64,000 nucleotides of DNA from Streptomonospora nanhaiensis (lineage in GTDB: Bacteria; Actinomycetota; Actinomycetes; Streptosporangiales; Streptosporangiaceae), in NCBI RefSeq assembly GCF_026642255.1, contig NZ_CP113264.1:3720001-3784000 (forward strand). The letters are read 5' to 3'. Below are positions 1 to 9,775 of the stretch, piece after piece. Every line of letters begins with the position of its first letter. Position 1 is the stretch's first letter. The translations under genes and the position numbers were made by a program. A model generated the notes under the pieces. That model did no database searches. It worked only from the letters and a program-made list of their open reading frames with translations, and was not told the DNA's origin.

Positions 1-668
1 TGGACCGGCTGGCCGACGAGGTCGGCCCGGGCACCGCCCTGGTCGCCGTCTCGGCGGTGCAGTCCTCCGACGGCGCCGTCGCCCCGGTGGAGGACCTCCT
101 GGAGGCCTGCGCCCACCACGGGGCGCGGCTGATGCTGGACACCACCCAGGCGGGATGGCTGCCCCTCCCCCTGGAGCGGGTCGACTACACCGTGTGCAGC
201 ACCTACAAGTGGCTGCTGGGGCCGCGCGGATCGGCCTTCCTCACCGCGACCGCGGAGGCACTGGCCGGGCTCGGCCCCCTGGCCGCGAACTGGTACGCCG
301 CCGCCGACCCGTGGAACTCCCTCTACGGAGGCCCCCTGGAGCTCGCCGACGGGGCGCGGCGCCTGGACCTGGCCCCCGTGTGGTTCTCGTGGGTCGGGTT
401 GGCGCCCGCCCTGGAGCTGGTCGAGGAGGTCGGCCTCGAGACGGTCCGCGAACACGACGCCGGGCTCGGCGACCGGCTGCTCACGGCACTGGACCTCCCG
501 CCGGCCGGGTCGGCGATCGTGTCCCTGGCCGTGTCCGAGGACCTGTCCCGGAAGGTCGCCGAGGCCGGGATCGCCGCGTCCACCCGCGCCGGACGGCTCA
601 GGGTGTCCTTCCACCTGTACAACACCGAGGAGGAGGTGGACCGGCTCGTCAAGGTCCTGACCTCCTGA
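1..668 (+). CDS. Class V aminotransferase (PLP-dependent), 3' part
   Basis: The reading frame is open from the first bases, so the start lies outside the window and only about 220 C-terminal residues are visible. They carry the fold-type I PLP signature of class V aminotransferases (isopenicillin-N epimerase, kynureninase and cysteine desulfurase relatives): the cofactor Asp in MLDTTQAGW, and the Schiff-base lysine in STYKWLLGPRG. The end has the usual small C-terminal domain with the substrate-side Arg region (STRAGRLRVSFHLYNTEEEV). Substrate cannot be told from this fragment. A flavin amine-oxidase-like gene follows in the same direction after about 175 nt, too far to argue an operon strongly. 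Confidence 0.85.
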   Translation, partial: DRLADEVGPGTALVAVSAVQSSDGAVAPVEDLLEACAHHGARLMLDTTQAGWLPLPLERVDYTVCSTYKWLLGPRGSAFLTATAEALAGLGPLAANWYAAADPWNSLYGGPLELADGARRLDLAPVWFSWVGLAPALELVEEVGLETVREHDAGLGDRLLTALDLPPAGSAIVSLAVSEDLSRKVAEAGIAASTRAGRLRVSFHLYNTEEEVDRLVKVLTS

Positions 669-842
669 GACCCCGGGCTCCCGCTCCCCCGGCGCCGGTC
701 CCGCGCGTCCGCCCTCCCCGCGCCGCACGGGGCCGGCCGCGTACGGCGCCGGCGGCCCGCTCGGGGCCGCCGCCCGGCACTCCACCGCACCTGGGACCGT
801 TGAGCCATCACAGGGAAGCGGAAGACGAGGAGAGAGTGGGCC

Positions 843-2201
843 GTGGAGCACAGCGATGTCGTCATCGTGGGAGCCGGGCTGTCGGGACTGGCCGCGGCGT
901 GGCGGCTGAGGGCGGGCGGCGTCCGCTCGGTGGTGGTCCTGGAGGGCCGGGCCGCGCCGGGAGGGCGCGCGGCCGCGGTGTCCCCGCCGCCGGACGGCCT
1001 GCCTCCGGCGAGCATGTACGCGCGGCGGTCGGACCGGGACCTGCTGGAGCTGGCGGCGGCCCTGGACGTCCCGGTCGACGAGCTGCCCGACAACCCCGGG
1101 CTGAGCGACCTGCGCATCGACGAGGACGGCGGGACCGAGGCCAGCGACGAGCACATGCCCCTGGGCGCCTCCTGGTGGACCCTGCTCCGCAACGAGTGGA
1201 TCCTGGGGCGCGTCGCCCGGCTCGCCGAGGGGGTCGACTTCGCCGAGCCCTGGCGCTCGGCCGACGCCGAGCACCTGGACGCCCTGACCGTCCGCGGGTG
1301 GCTGCGCTCGCACACCTCCGACCCGGACCTGCTCGAACTGGTCGAGGAGCAGCTGACCCTGGCCGCGGCCCTGCCCGCCGACCGCATGAGCATGCTGTGG
1401 CTGCTCGCCCACCTGGGGCCGGAGCCGGACAGGGGCGAACGGCCCCTGCGCCTGGACGCCGACCTCCTGGTGCGCAGGCTGGCCGCGCGGGCGGGCGACG
1501 CCGTCCGGCCCGGCCACCACGTCTCCCGCATCGAGCACGGCGACGGGAGGGTGCGGCTCTCGGGCGACTGGGGGTCGCTGTCGGCCGACCGCGTGCTCGT
1601 CGCGTGCCCGCCCTCCGACGCCGGCCGCCTGGAGGTGGCGCCCCCGCTCCCGGCGAGCCGCCGCCGGCTCCAGAGGCAGTGGCCGCAGGCAGAGGTCATC
1701 CGCACCGAGATCGTCTACTGGCGACCCTTCTGGCGCGGGTTCGGCCTGTCCGGGGAGATGCACTTCGACGACGGCGTCCCCGCGTGGACCGTCGACGACA
1801 GCCCGCCCGGGGCCTCCCAGGGACGCCTGGTGGCCCACACCTACACGTTCGGCGAGGCCGATCCCCTGGGCGCCGACCAGAGCGTCGCCGACGACCCAAA
1901 ACGCCACCGGGCCCTGCTGCTGGAGAACCTGAGCGGTGTGCTCGGCCCCTTGGCGGCGAATCCGGTCTCCCTCCGCCAGCCCCTGCCGGACGCCGACCCC
2001 TACAGCCGCGCCTACCAGTCCCCGATGCCTCCGGGGTTCCTGACCGAGTTCGGCCCCCTCCTGCGCGCTCCGGTGGGGCCGCTCCACTGGGCCGCGACGG
2101 AGACCGCGGTGTTCCCGTGCAACGGGACCCTCGACGGCGCCGTCAGGAGCGGGTACCGCGCGGCCGACGAGGTCCTGGACCCGACAGCCCGCGGAGCCTG
2201 A
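843..2201 (+). CDS. FAD-dependent amine-oxidase-like oxidoreductase
   Basis: A 452-residue flavoprotein. The N-terminus has the Rossmann dinucleotide motif for FAD (VVIVGAGLSGLAAAWRL, residues 6-22) followed by the acidic residue that binds the ribose. The C-terminus has the second FAD signature of the flavin monoamine oxidase / protoporphyrinogen oxidase fold (AATETAV..NGTLDGAVRSGYRAADEVL). The family oxidises amines or desaturates ring systems; the substrate is not deducible here. The GTG start is chosen because a purine-rich GAGGAGAG stretch lies about 10 nt upstream and the FAD motif starts only six residues later. No signal peptide or membrane segment is seen, so it should be cytoplasmic. 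Its end faces the potassium operon (convergent). Confidence 0.85.
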   Translation: MEHSDVVIVGAGLSGLAAAWRLRAGGVRSVVVLEGRAAPGGRAAAVSPPPDGLPPASMYARRSDRDLLELAAALDVPVDELPDNPGLSDLRIDEDGGTEASDEHMPLGASWWTLLRNEWILGRVARLAEGVDFAEPWRSADAEHLDALTVRGWLRSHTSDPDLLELVEEQLTLAAALPADRMSMLWLLAHLGPEPDRGERPLRLDADLLVRRLAARAGDAVRPGHHVSRIEHGDGRVRLSGDWGSLSADRVLVACPPSDAGRLEVAPPLPASRRRLQRQWPQAEVIRTEIVYWRPFWRGFGLSGEMHFDDGVPAWTVDDSPPGASQGRLVAHTYTFGEADPLGADQSVADDPKRHRALLLENLSGVLGPLAANPVSLRQPLPDADPYSRAYQSPMPPGFLTEFGPLLRAPVGPLHWAATETAVFPCNGTLDGAVRSGYRAADEVLDPTARGA

Positions 2202-2341
2202 GGGTCCGAGCGCGGGGAGGGGCCGCCGCTTCGGCCGGGGCGGGGGCCGCCGTGCCGCCCCTGCTCCGCCGCGGCGGCCCCGCTCCTCCCTGACGGGCCC
2301 GGAGCCACCGCGGCGCCCGACCGTGGGGGCGCGGAGGTCCC

Positions 2342-3763
2342 TCAGCCCACGATGGGGCGCTCCTCGGGCAGCTCGTAGGCGCGCGCCCGGCGCCGCAGCG
2401 CCAGGGCCGACGCCAGGGCGATCGGGCCGATCCTGCCGACGAACATCAGGAAGACGAGCACCATCTGCCCCGGGACCGGGAGGTCCGCGGTGATGCCGGT
2501 CGACAGGCCGACCGTGGCGAAGGCCGACGTCGTCTCGAACAGGATCTCGTCCAGGGTGAAGGTGGTCATCGTCATCAGCGCGAGCGTGCCGGCGAGGACC
2601 AGGGACAGGGACAGCAGCACCACGGTGACCGCCTGGGAGGCGACGCCCTCGCCCAGGCGGCGGTGGCCGACGTGGACGGTGGGCTCTCCGCGCACGTTGG
2701 CCAGGACCACGAACAGCAGGACCGCGAACGTCGTCACCTTGATGCCGCCGGCGGTGCCCGCGCTGCCGCCGCCGACGAACATCAGGAGGTCGGTGACCAG
2801 CAGCGTCTGGGTGTTCATGGCACCGAAGTCCAGGCTGTTGAAGCCGGCCGTGCGCGGCATGACCGCCTGGAAGAACCCGGTGAGGAGCTTGCCGCGCAGG
2901 TCCAGCCCGCCCATCGTGGCCGGGTTGTCCCACTCCAGGGCCAGGAAGGCCGCGAAGCCGACCGCCAGCAGGCACCCCGTGACGGACAGGGTGATCCTGG
3001 CGTGGATCGTCCAGGTGTGCCGCTCACCCCTGCGTCGCGCGAACCGCCACAGTTCCACCCACACCGGGAACCCCAGACCGCCCGCGACGACCCCCACGGC
3101 GACGGGCACCGTGATCCACGGGTCGGTGGCGTACCCCATGAGGCTGTCGGCGAAGGGCGAGAAGCCGGCGTTGTTGAAGGACGAGACCGCGTGGAAGAGG
3201 CCCAGGTAGGCCGCGGAGCCGAGGGGGAGGTCGTACCCGATCCACCAGCGCAGCGTGAGGACCGCCATGACGGCCGTCTCGAAGACGAGGGTCACCGTGA
3301 GGATGCCGACGGCGATCCGGCGCACCTCCCCCAGGGTGAGGGTCTTGGTCTCCGAGCCGGTGCGCACGGCCATGCGCAGGCCCAGGTGGCGGCCCACCAC
3401 GAGGGTGAGCACGGTCGCCAGGGCCATGATGCCGAAGCCGCCCACCTGGATGAGCGCCAGGATCACGCCCTCGCCCAGGAAGGACCAGTGGCCCCCCGTG
3501 TCGACCACCGCGAGGCCGGTCACGCTGGCCGCGGAGGTGGAGGTGAACAGGGCGGCGGCGAACGGCGTCCGTTCCCCGCTCTCGGTGGCGGCGGGGAGCG
3601 CCAGCAGACCCGCCCCGCAGAGCACGAGGAGCGCGAACGTCAGCACGGTGAGCTGCGGCGGGCTGATCCGCTGCGAGAGGTCCCGCAGCCGTCGTCCGGC
3701 GCGCACCCCGGTCCGGCCCCGACGCCGCGGCGGTCCAGGTCTTCGCCCGGGGCCCGGGTTCAC
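2342..3763 (-). CDS. ktrB: TrkH/KtrB-family potassium channel-transporter subunit
   Basis: A 473-residue membrane protein of the Trk/Ktr/HKT superfamily, which moves K+ (often Na+-coupled) inward at moderate affinity. Four pore-loop repeats each keep the filter glycine: ASVTGLAV, FNNAGFSP, PRTAGFNS and ATVGLSTG. The start is a GTG whose last two bases overlap the kdpE stop (GTGA), so translation is coupled to the Kdp operon. Ktr/Trk pores normally work with a cytosolic RCK ring (KtrA/TrkA); no such gene is in the window, so either it is elsewhere or this protein acts alone. It is the last gene of the operon, putting low- and high-affinity K+ uptake under one control region. Whether it is KtrB or TrkH proper is not fully settled; length favours KtrB. 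Confidence 0.9.
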   Translation of the reverse strand: MNPGPGRRPGPPRRRGRTGVRAGRRLRDLSQRISPPQLTVLTFALLVLCGAGLLALPAATESGERTPFAAALFTSTSAASVTGLAVVDTGGHWSFLGEGVILALIQVGGFGIMALATVLTLVVGRHLGLRMAVRTGSETKTLTLGEVRRIAVGILTVTLVFETAVMAVLTLRWWIGYDLPLGSAAYLGLFHAVSSFNNAGFSPFADSLMGYATDPWITVPVAVGVVAGGLGFPVWVELWRFARRRGERHTWTIHARITLSVTGCLLAVGFAAFLALEWDNPATMGGLDLRGKLLTGFFQAVMPRTAGFNSLDFGAMNTQTLLVTDLLMFVGGGSAGTAGGIKVTTFAVLLFVVLANVRGEPTVHVGHRRLGEGVASQAVTVVLLSLSLVLAGTLALMTMTTFTLDEILFETTSAFATVGLSTGITADLPVPGQMVLVFLMFVGRIGPIALASALALRRRARAYELPEERPIVG

Positions 3764-4467
3764 GCCTCCCCGCCGTCGGAGCCGCCCTGCAGGAACCGGT
3801 ATCCCATGCCGGGCTCGGTGATCAGGAAGCGCGGCGACTTCGGCTCCGGTTCGATCTTCTTGCGGATCTGGGAGACGTACAGGCGCAGGTAGCCGGTGTC
3901 GTGGACGTGGTCGGACCCCCAGATGTCGGAGAGGAGCGTCTGCCGCGTCACGAGCTTGCCCGAGTGGCGGACGAGGATCTCCAGGAGGCGCCACTCGGTG
4001 GGCGTCAGCCGGACGAGCTCCCCGCCGGAGGGACCGGGCCGGGTCACCGTCCTGGCGGAGAGGTCGACGGTCAGGTCCCCCACCCGCACGACCGGGTCCG
4101 AGTCGCCGCCGACGCCCCGGCGGGTCAGGGCGCGGACGCGCGCCAGCAGCTCGTCGATGGCGAAGGGCTTGGTGATGTAGTCGTCCGCACCGGAGTCCAG
4201 GGCCCGGACCTTGTCCACGGAGTCGGTGCGCCCGGAGACGACGAGGATGGGCGCGCTCGTCCACCCCCGGATGCCCTCGATGACCCCGACGCCGTCCAGG
4301 CGGGGCATGCCCAGGTCGATCAGGTACAGGTCCGGGCGCTGGTCGACGGCGGCCCTGAGGGCGTCGGCGCCGTTCGTGGCGACGACGATGTCGTAGCCGC
4401 GTGCGCGCAGGGTGACCCGCAGTGCCCGGAGGATCTGCGGGTCGTCGTCGGCGACGAGGATCTTCAC
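3760..4467 (-). CDS. kdpE: KdpE, OmpR-family response regulator
   Basis: A 235-residue response regulator. The receiver domain (residues 1-120) shows the acidic pocket ADDD, phospho-acceptor Asp in LIDLGMP, the conserved Ser/Thr in VVSGR and Lys in ITKPF. A winged-helix DNA-binding domain follows (LTPTEWRLLEIL, then RQTLLSDIWG and YLRLYVSQIRKKIE), typical of OmpR/KdpE. It should be phosphorylated by KdpD and switch on the kdp promoter at low potassium. The GTG start overlaps the kdpD stop (GTGA) and its own stop overlaps the start of the TrkH/KtrB gene, so it sits in a translationally coupled chain. Confidence 0.96.
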   Translation of the reverse strand: MKILVADDDPQILRALRVTLRARGYDIVVATNGADALRAAVDQRPDLYLIDLGMPRLDGVGVIEGIRGWTSAPILVVSGRTDSVDKVRALDSGADDYITKPFAIDELLARVRALTRRGVGGDSDPVVRVGDLTVDLSARTVTRPGPSGGELVRLTPTEWRLLEILVRHSGKLVTRQTLLSDIWGSDHVHDTGYLRLYVSQIRKKIEPEPKSPRFLITEPGMGYRFLQGGSDGGEA

Positions 4468-6965
4468 CGGTCCGTCCTTCCAGAAGCCTGTCCGTCCGCG
4501 ACGGGCAGGGAGATGACCATCGTCAGTCCTCCGCCGGGGGTGTCCTCGGCGGAGAGCCCGCCCCCCATCCCCTCCACGAAGCCCTTGGAGAGGCTGAGCC
4601 CCAGGCCGAGCCCGGTGGTGTTGTCGGTGTCGCCCAGGCGCTGGAACGGCACGAACAGCTGCTCCCGCCGGTCGGGCGGGACTCCGCCCCCGTGGTCGAT
4701 GACGCGGATCTGCACGGTGTCCCCGAACACGCTCGTGGCCACGCGCGCGCTGCGGTCGCCCGGCGAGAACCGGACGGCGTTGGCGAGGATGTTGACGATG
4801 GCCCGCTGCAGCAGGCCCGCGTCCGCGCGCACGCACGGCAGGTCGGGGTCCAGGTCCAGGTCGACGTCGGCGGGACCGAGGTCCAGCTCGTCCAGGGACG
4901 GCAGGATCACCTCGTCGACGTCGGTGGCGGCGAGCGAGACCACGAGGGCTCCGGCCTGGATGCGGCTGACGTCGAGGAGGTCGGTCACCAGGCCGGTCAG
5001 CGTGGTCAGGCTCTCCTCCGCCGTGGCGAGCAGCTCGTCGCGGTCCGCGGGGGACCAGCTGACCTCGGACGAGCGCAGGCTGCTGACCGCGGTGGTCGCC
5101 GCCGTCAGCGGCCTGCGCAGGTCGTGGCTGACCGCCGACAGCAGGGCGCTGCGCACCTGGTCGTTCTCGGCGAGCGGGCCGACCTCGCTGGCCGTGTCGC
5201 TCAGGTCCTGGTGTTCGAGGGCCGCGTCGATCTGCGCGGCGATCACGCCGAGGAGCCGCCTCTCGGAGGCGCCCGGCTCGGCGCCGTGGAGTTCGAGGGA
5301 GGCGCGGTCGCCGACCCGCACGACGGCGGGCTCCTCCCCTCCCCGGGGCTGGCCGGACGCGCACAGGACGTCCTCCCCCGAGCGCAGTCGCACGGCGTCC
5401 AGCCCGAACGCCTCCCTGGTGCGGTCCACCAGCGCCTGGAGGGCGTCCTGGCCCCGCAGGACGCTGCCCGCGACCGTGGCGAGGAGTTCGGACTCCGCCC
5501 CGGCCCGGAGGGCGGAGCGCGACCGGCGCGCCGCCTGGTCGACGATGTAGCTGACGAGGGAGGCGTTGACGACGTAGAGGACCAGGGCGAGCAGGTGGAC
5601 CGGCTCGTCGACCGTGATGGTCCGCACCGGTTCGATGAAGAAGTAGTCCAGTGTGACCGCCGACAGGACGGCGGTGTACAGCGCGGGCCAGATGCCCCCG
5701 ACGAGCGCGACGACGATGACCAGCAGCTGGTAGGCCAGGACCTCGACGACGATGGACTCGGCGCTGCGCTGGCCGACGAGCAGCCAGGTCAGGACGGGGC
5801 CGCCGAGCACCGAGAGGGCGAAGCCCAGGAGGCGGCGCCTGGCGGTCAGCGCCCCGCCCGGCCGGGGGAGCGCGAAGCGTCCCCCGGCCGCCGCGTGGTT
5901 GACGATGTGGACGTCGATGCCGCCGGACTCGCGGATGACGGTGGCGCCGATGCCGGGGCCGGTCAGTGCGGTGGCGAGGCGCCCCCGGCGGCTGATGCCG
6001 ATGACCAGCTGGGTGGCGTTCACCGCGCGGGCGAACCCGACGAGGGACTCGGGGATGCCGTCGCCGACCACCTGGTGGAAGGTGCCGCCGAGTTTCTCGG
6101 TCAGGGCCCGCTGCGCGGCGAGTGCCCCGGGACGGCCCTCGCGCAGCCCCTCCTGGCTGCTCACGTGCACGGCCAGGAGCTCGCCCCCGGAGGAGCGCGC
6201 GGCGATGCGCGCCCCCCTGCGGAGCAGGGTCTCCCCCTCGGGCCCGCCGGTCAGGGCGACGACGACGCGCTCCCGGGCCTCCCACGTGCTGTCGATGCGG
6301 TGCTCGGCCCGGTAGTCCTTCAGCGCGCTGTCCACCTCGTCCGCCAGCCACAGCAGCGCGAGCTCGCGCAGCGCGGTGAGGTTGCCCAGGCGGAAGTAGT
6401 TGGACAGGGCGGCGTCGATCCGCTCGGCGGGGTAGACGTTCCCCGCCGCCAGGCGGTCCCGGAGGGCCTGCGGCGCCAGGTCGACCAGTTCGATCTGGTC
6501 GGCGGCGCGCAGCACCTGGTCCGGGACGGTCTCGCGCTGCGGGACGCCGGTGATCCGCTGGACGACGTCGTTGAGGGACTCGATGTGCTGGATGTTGACG
6601 GTCGTGATGACGTCGATCCCGGCCGCCAGCAGCGCCGACACGTCCTCCCAGCGCTTCTCGTGGCGCGCCCCCGGGGCGTTGGTGTGCGCGTACTCGTCGA
6701 CCAGCGCCGTCCCCGGACGGCGCGCCAGGACGGCGTCCAGGTCCATCTCGGCCAGGCCGACGCCCCGGTGGGACACCGTCGTCCGGGGCACCGCCTCGAC
6801 GCCCTCGGCCATCGCCGCCGTGCCGCAGCGGCCGTGCGTCTCGACGACGGCGACCACGACGTCCCCGCCCTCCTCGCGCAGGCGCCGCCCCTCCTCGAGC
6901 ATGGTGTAGGTCTTGCCGACCCCGGGAGCGGCGCCCAGGAAGACCCTCAGCCGGCCTCTCCTCAT
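4464..6965 (-). CDS. kdpD: KdpD, potassium-sensing histidine kinase
   Basis: An 833-residue sensor kinase with full KdpD architecture. The N-terminal KdpD domain has a Walker A motif (GAAPGVGKT, near residue 11) and is followed by a universal-stress-protein-like domain. A four-helix membrane block (DUF4118, about residues 377-475) precedes a GAF-like region. The HisKA box is SHDLRRPLT (His near residue 611), and the ATPase domain has NILANAVRFSP, DHGGGVPP and GLGLGLSLSKG. It phosphorylates KdpE when potassium is scarce. The start is the ATG that overlaps the kdpC stop (ATGA), preferred to another possible start six codons upstream because all neighbours show this coupling. Confidence 0.96.
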   Translation of the reverse strand: MRRGRLRVFLGAAPGVGKTYTMLEEGRRLREEGGDVVVAVVETHGRCGTAAMAEGVEAVPRTTVSHRGVGLAEMDLDAVLARRPGTALVDEYAHTNAPGARHEKRWEDVSALLAAGIDVITTVNIQHIESLNDVVQRITGVPQRETVPDQVLRAADQIELVDLAPQALRDRLAAGNVYPAERIDAALSNYFRLGNLTALRELALLWLADEVDSALKDYRAEHRIDSTWEARERVVVALTGGPEGETLLRRGARIAARSSGGELLAVHVSSQEGLREGRPGALAAQRALTEKLGGTFHQVVGDGIPESLVGFARAVNATQLVIGISRRGRLATALTGPGIGATVIRESGGIDVHIVNHAAAGGRFALPRPGGALTARRRLLGFALSVLGGPVLTWLLVGQRSAESIVVEVLAYQLLVIVVALVGGIWPALYTAVLSAVTLDYFFIEPVRTITVDEPVHLLALVLYVVNASLVSYIVDQAARRSRSALRAGAESELLATVAGSVLRGQDALQALVDRTREAFGLDAVRLRSGEDVLCASGQPRGGEEPAVVRVGDRASLELHGAEPGASERRLLGVIAAQIDAALEHQDLSDTASEVGPLAENDQVRSALLSAVSHDLRRPLTAATTAVSSLRSSEVSWSPADRDELLATAEESLTTLTGLVTDLLDVSRIQAGALVVSLAATDVDEVILPSLDELDLGPADVDLDLDPDLPCVRADAGLLQRAIVNILANAVRFSPGDRSARVATSVFGDTVQIRVIDHGGGVPPDRREQLFVPFQRLGDTDNTTGLGLGLSLSKGFVEGMGGGLSAEDTPGGGLTMVISLPVADGQASGRTDR

Positions 6966-7582
6966 CTGCCTTCCGCCCCCCACCCGTCGACGGCGAGGTT
7001 CAGCTTCAGGACGTTGACCCTCTCCTCGCCCAGGAACCCCAGGTCCCGGGGCTCGATACTACGCCGGACCAGGTCCTGGACGTCCGCTGCCGGCACCCCC
7101 CGCGCCTCCGCGACGCGCGGCGCCTGGAGCAGCGCGTACGCGGGGCTGATGTGCGGGTCCAGACCGGAACCCGAGGCGGTCAGGGCGTCCGCGGGGACGC
7201 TCCCGGGATCGACCCCCTCGAACTCCGCGACCGCCGCCCGCCGTTCCTCGACCGTGTCCACGAGGTCGGGGTTCTCCGGACCGAGGTTGCTCCCGCCGGA
7301 GGCCCCGGCGTCGTGTCCGTCGCCGGCGGCGGAGGGCCGGGACTGGAACCACTCGGGGAGCGGTGCGCCGTCGGCGCCGGTGAAGGACTGCCCGATCAGG
7401 GACGAGCCGACGACCGTGCCGTCCTGCGCCCTGACGGGCGAGCCGTCGGCGCGTTCCGGCATGAGCACCCGGCCGACGCCGGTCACAGCCAGCGGATAGA
7501 CCAGGCCCAGGACGACGGTGAGGACCAGGAACGCCCGGAGGGCGGTTCCGTGGTGGCGGATCAGTACGCGTGTGGAACCCAT
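6962..7582 (-). CDS. kdpC: KdpC, K+-transporting ATPase subunit C
   Basis: A 206-residue single-pass subunit of the KdpFABC pump. One N-terminal helix (LRAFLVLTVVLGLVYPLAVTG, about residues 15-35) is followed by an extracytoplasmic domain with the family motifs GSSLIGQSFTG, FQSRPSAA, the conserved LDPHISPAYALLQAPRVA, and NVLKLNLAVD at the end. KdpC helps potassium reach KdpA. The family is usually near 190-200 residues; the glycine-rich insert after the FQSRPS motif is common in actinomycetes. It starts 24 nt after kdpB, the widest gap in the operon, and its stop overlaps kdpD. Confidence 0.96.
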   Translation of the reverse strand: MGSTRVLIRHHGTALRAFLVLTVVLGLVYPLAVTGVGRVLMPERADGSPVRAQDGTVVGSSLIGQSFTGADGAPLPEWFQSRPSAAGDGHDAGASGGSNLGPENPDLVDTVEERRAAVAEFEGVDPGSVPADALTASGSGLDPHISPAYALLQAPRVAEARGVPAADVQDLVRRSIEPRDLGFLGEERVNVLKLNLAVDGWGAEGR

Positions 7583-7606
7583 GGTGGGTGTCTCCCTTCG
7601 GAGCCG

Positions 7607-9769
7607 TCAGAAACCGGGAAGAAGGCTGACGGCGAGGTCGATGAGTTTGATGCCGGCGAAGGGGGCCGCCACTCCGCCGAGCCCGTAGACGAGCAGGTTG
7701 CGGCTGAGGATCTGCGGCGCGCGCAGGGGCCGGTACCGGACACCGCGCAGCGCGAGCGGGATGAGGACCACGATGATCACGGCATTGAAGACGATCGCCG
7801 ACATGATCGCGGACGCGGGAGAGGCCAGGCCCATGACGTTCAGCGCGCCCAGACCGGGGAAGACCCCGGCGAACATGGCCGGGATGACCGCGAAGTACTT
7901 GGCGATGTCGTTGGCGACGGAGAACGTGGTCAGCGCCCCCCGGGTGATGAGCAGCTGCTTGCCGATACGGACCACGTCGATGAGCTTGGTGGGGTCCGAG
8001 TCCAGGTCCACCATGTTCCCGGCCTCCTTGGCCGCCGAGGTGCCGGTGTTCATCGCCACGCCGACGTCGGCCTGGGCCAGTGCGGGGGCGTCGTTGGTGC
8101 CGTCCCCGGTCATCGCGACGAGCCCGCCCCCCTGCTGCTCCCTGCGGATGAGGGCGAGTTTCTGCTCCGGGGTGGCCTCGGCGAGGAAGTCGTCCACCCC
8201 GGCCTCGGCGGCGATCGCCTTCGCCGTCAGGGGGTTGTCCCCGGTGACCATCACGGTGCGGATGCCCATCTCGCGGAGTTGCGCGAAGCGTTCGGCGATG
8301 CCCTCCTTGACCACGTCCTTGAGGTGGATCACGCCCAGTACGGCGGTGTGTCCCGAGGGCCTGCGCACCGCCACGACCAGCGGTGTGCCCCCGCTGTCGG
8401 AGATCCGCCCGACCCGGTCCTCCAGCTCCGTGCGGACGACGGGGCCCACGGGGCCCGTCTCCCGGACCCAGGCGAGCACCGCCGAGCCCGCGCCCTTGCG
8501 GATCAGGGTGCCGTCGGGCAGATCGACACCGCTCATCCGGGTCTGGGCGGTGAAGGGGACGACCTCGCCGGGTGACGCGGCGTCCACCACCACCCCCTCG
8601 GCGCGGGCGAGTTCCACCACGGAGGTGCCCTCGGGGGTGGGGTCGGCCAGGGAGGCCAGCGCCGCGGAGCTGACCAGGTCCGGCTTCCGCACGCCCTCCA
8701 GGGGCACGAACTCGCTGGCCCGCCGGTTGCCGTGGGTGATGGTGCCGGTCTTGTCCAGCAGCAGGGTGGTCACGTCGCCGGCGGCCTCGACGGCGCGGCC
8801 GGACATGGCCAGCACGTTGTGCTGCACGAGGCGGTCCATGCCGGCGATGCCGATGGCGGACAGCAGGGCGCCGATGGTGGTGGGGATCAGGCACACGAGC
8901 AGCGCGACCAGGACGGGGACGCTGACCGGCGCCCCGGCGTAGGAGGCGATCGGGTGCAGGGTGAGGGCGACGACCACGAAGACGACCGACAGGCTCGCCA
9001 ACAGGATGTTGAGCGCGATCTCGTTGGGGGTCTTCTGCCGCTCGGCGCCCTCGACCAGGGCGATCATCCTGTCGACGAAGGTCTCCCCCGGCCTGGACGT
9101 GATGCGGACGACGATCCGGTCCGAGAGCACGCGGGTGCCGCCGGTGACGGCGCTGCGGTCGCCGCCGGACTCGCGCACCACGGGCGCGGACTCCCCGGTG
9201 ATCGCCGACTCGTCCACCGAGGCGATGCCCCAGACGATGTCGCCGTCGCCGGGAACCGGTTCTCCCGCCGAGACGGCCACGACGTCCCCGGGGCTGAGAT
9301 CGGCCGAGGAGACGGGGCGTGTCCCGGTGTCCTCCGCGGAGGGGTCGGCCTCCGGGTCGTAGCCGACCACCAGGTTCGCCGCGGTACTGGTCCGGGTCCT
9401 GCGCAGGCTGTCGGCCTGGGCCCTGCCCCTGCCCTCGGCCACGGACTCGGCCAGGTTGGCGAAGACCACGGTCAGCCAGAGGCAGCCGGCGATCGCCCAG
9501 GTGAAGCCCGCCGGGATCGGCGAGCCCCCGGACGCCTCGGGGCCTCCGAAAAACGGTTCGGCGACCGCCATGGCCGTGGTGAGCGCGGCCCCGACCTCGA
9601 CGACGAACATGACGGGGTTGCGGTACATGATCCGCGGGTCGAGCTTGCGCAGCGCCCCGGGGAGCGCGGCGGCGACCTGGGCCGGTCCGAACGCCCTGCG
9701 GCGGCCTCCGGTCGCGGGGTCGGCGCTCGGCGGCGCCTCGGCGACGGGTGGGCGGGATGTCGTGGTCAT
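7607..9769 (-). CDS. kdpB: KdpB, P-type ATPase catalytic subunit
   Basis: The 720-residue energy-coupling subunit of the Kdp pump. Visible landmarks are the phosphatase motif ITGESAPV, the phosphorylated Asp in DKTGTITHG (near residue 340), and the hinge [18 protein letters not shown], with the expected seven membrane helices around them. An extra N-terminal stretch of about 30 polar residues precedes the conserved start of the family (compared with 682 residues in E. coli), as often seen in actinomycetes. It sits 6 nt after kdpA. It hydrolyses ATP to drive K+ uptake through KdpA at micromolar concentrations. Confidence 0.97.
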   Translation of the reverse strand: MTTTSRPPVAEAPPSADPATGGRRRAFGPAQVAAALPGALRKLDPRIMYRNPVMFVVEVGAALTTAMAVAEPFFGGPEASGGSPIPAGFTWAIAGCLWLTVVFANLAESVAEGRGRAQADSLRRTRTSTAANLVVGYDPEADPSAEDTGTRPVSSADLSPGDVVAVSAGEPVPGDGDIVWGIASVDESAITGESAPVVRESGGDRSAVTGGTRVLSDRIVVRITSRPGETFVDRMIALVEGAERQKTPNEIALNILLASLSVVFVVVALTLHPIASYAGAPVSVPVLVALLVCLIPTTIGALLSAIGIAGMDRLVQHNVLAMSGRAVEAAGDVTTLLLDKTGTITHGNRRASEFVPLEGVRKPDLVSSAALASLADPTPEGTSVVELARAEGVVVDAASPGEVVPFTAQTRMSGVDLPDGTLIRKGAGSAVLAWVRETGPVGPVVRTELEDRVGRISDSGGTPLVVAVRRPSGHTAVLGVIHLKDVVKEGIAERFAQLREMGIRTVMVTGDNPLTAKAIAAEAGVDDFLAEATPEQKLALIRREQQGGGLVAMTGDGTNDAPALAQADVGVAMNTGTSAAKEAGNMVDLDSDPTKLIDVVRIGKQLLITRGALTTFSVANDIAKYFAVIPAMFAGVFPGLGALNVMGLASPASAIMSAIVFNAVIIVVLIPLALRGVRYRPLRAPQILSRNLLVYGLGGVAAPFAGIKLIDLAVSLLPGF

Positions 9770-9775
9770 GGTCGG

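Noticed and set aside
4422..7499. Long + strand frame opposite kdpD
   Set aside because: Antisense shadow with low-complexity Gly/Asp/Arg composition and no domain pattern.
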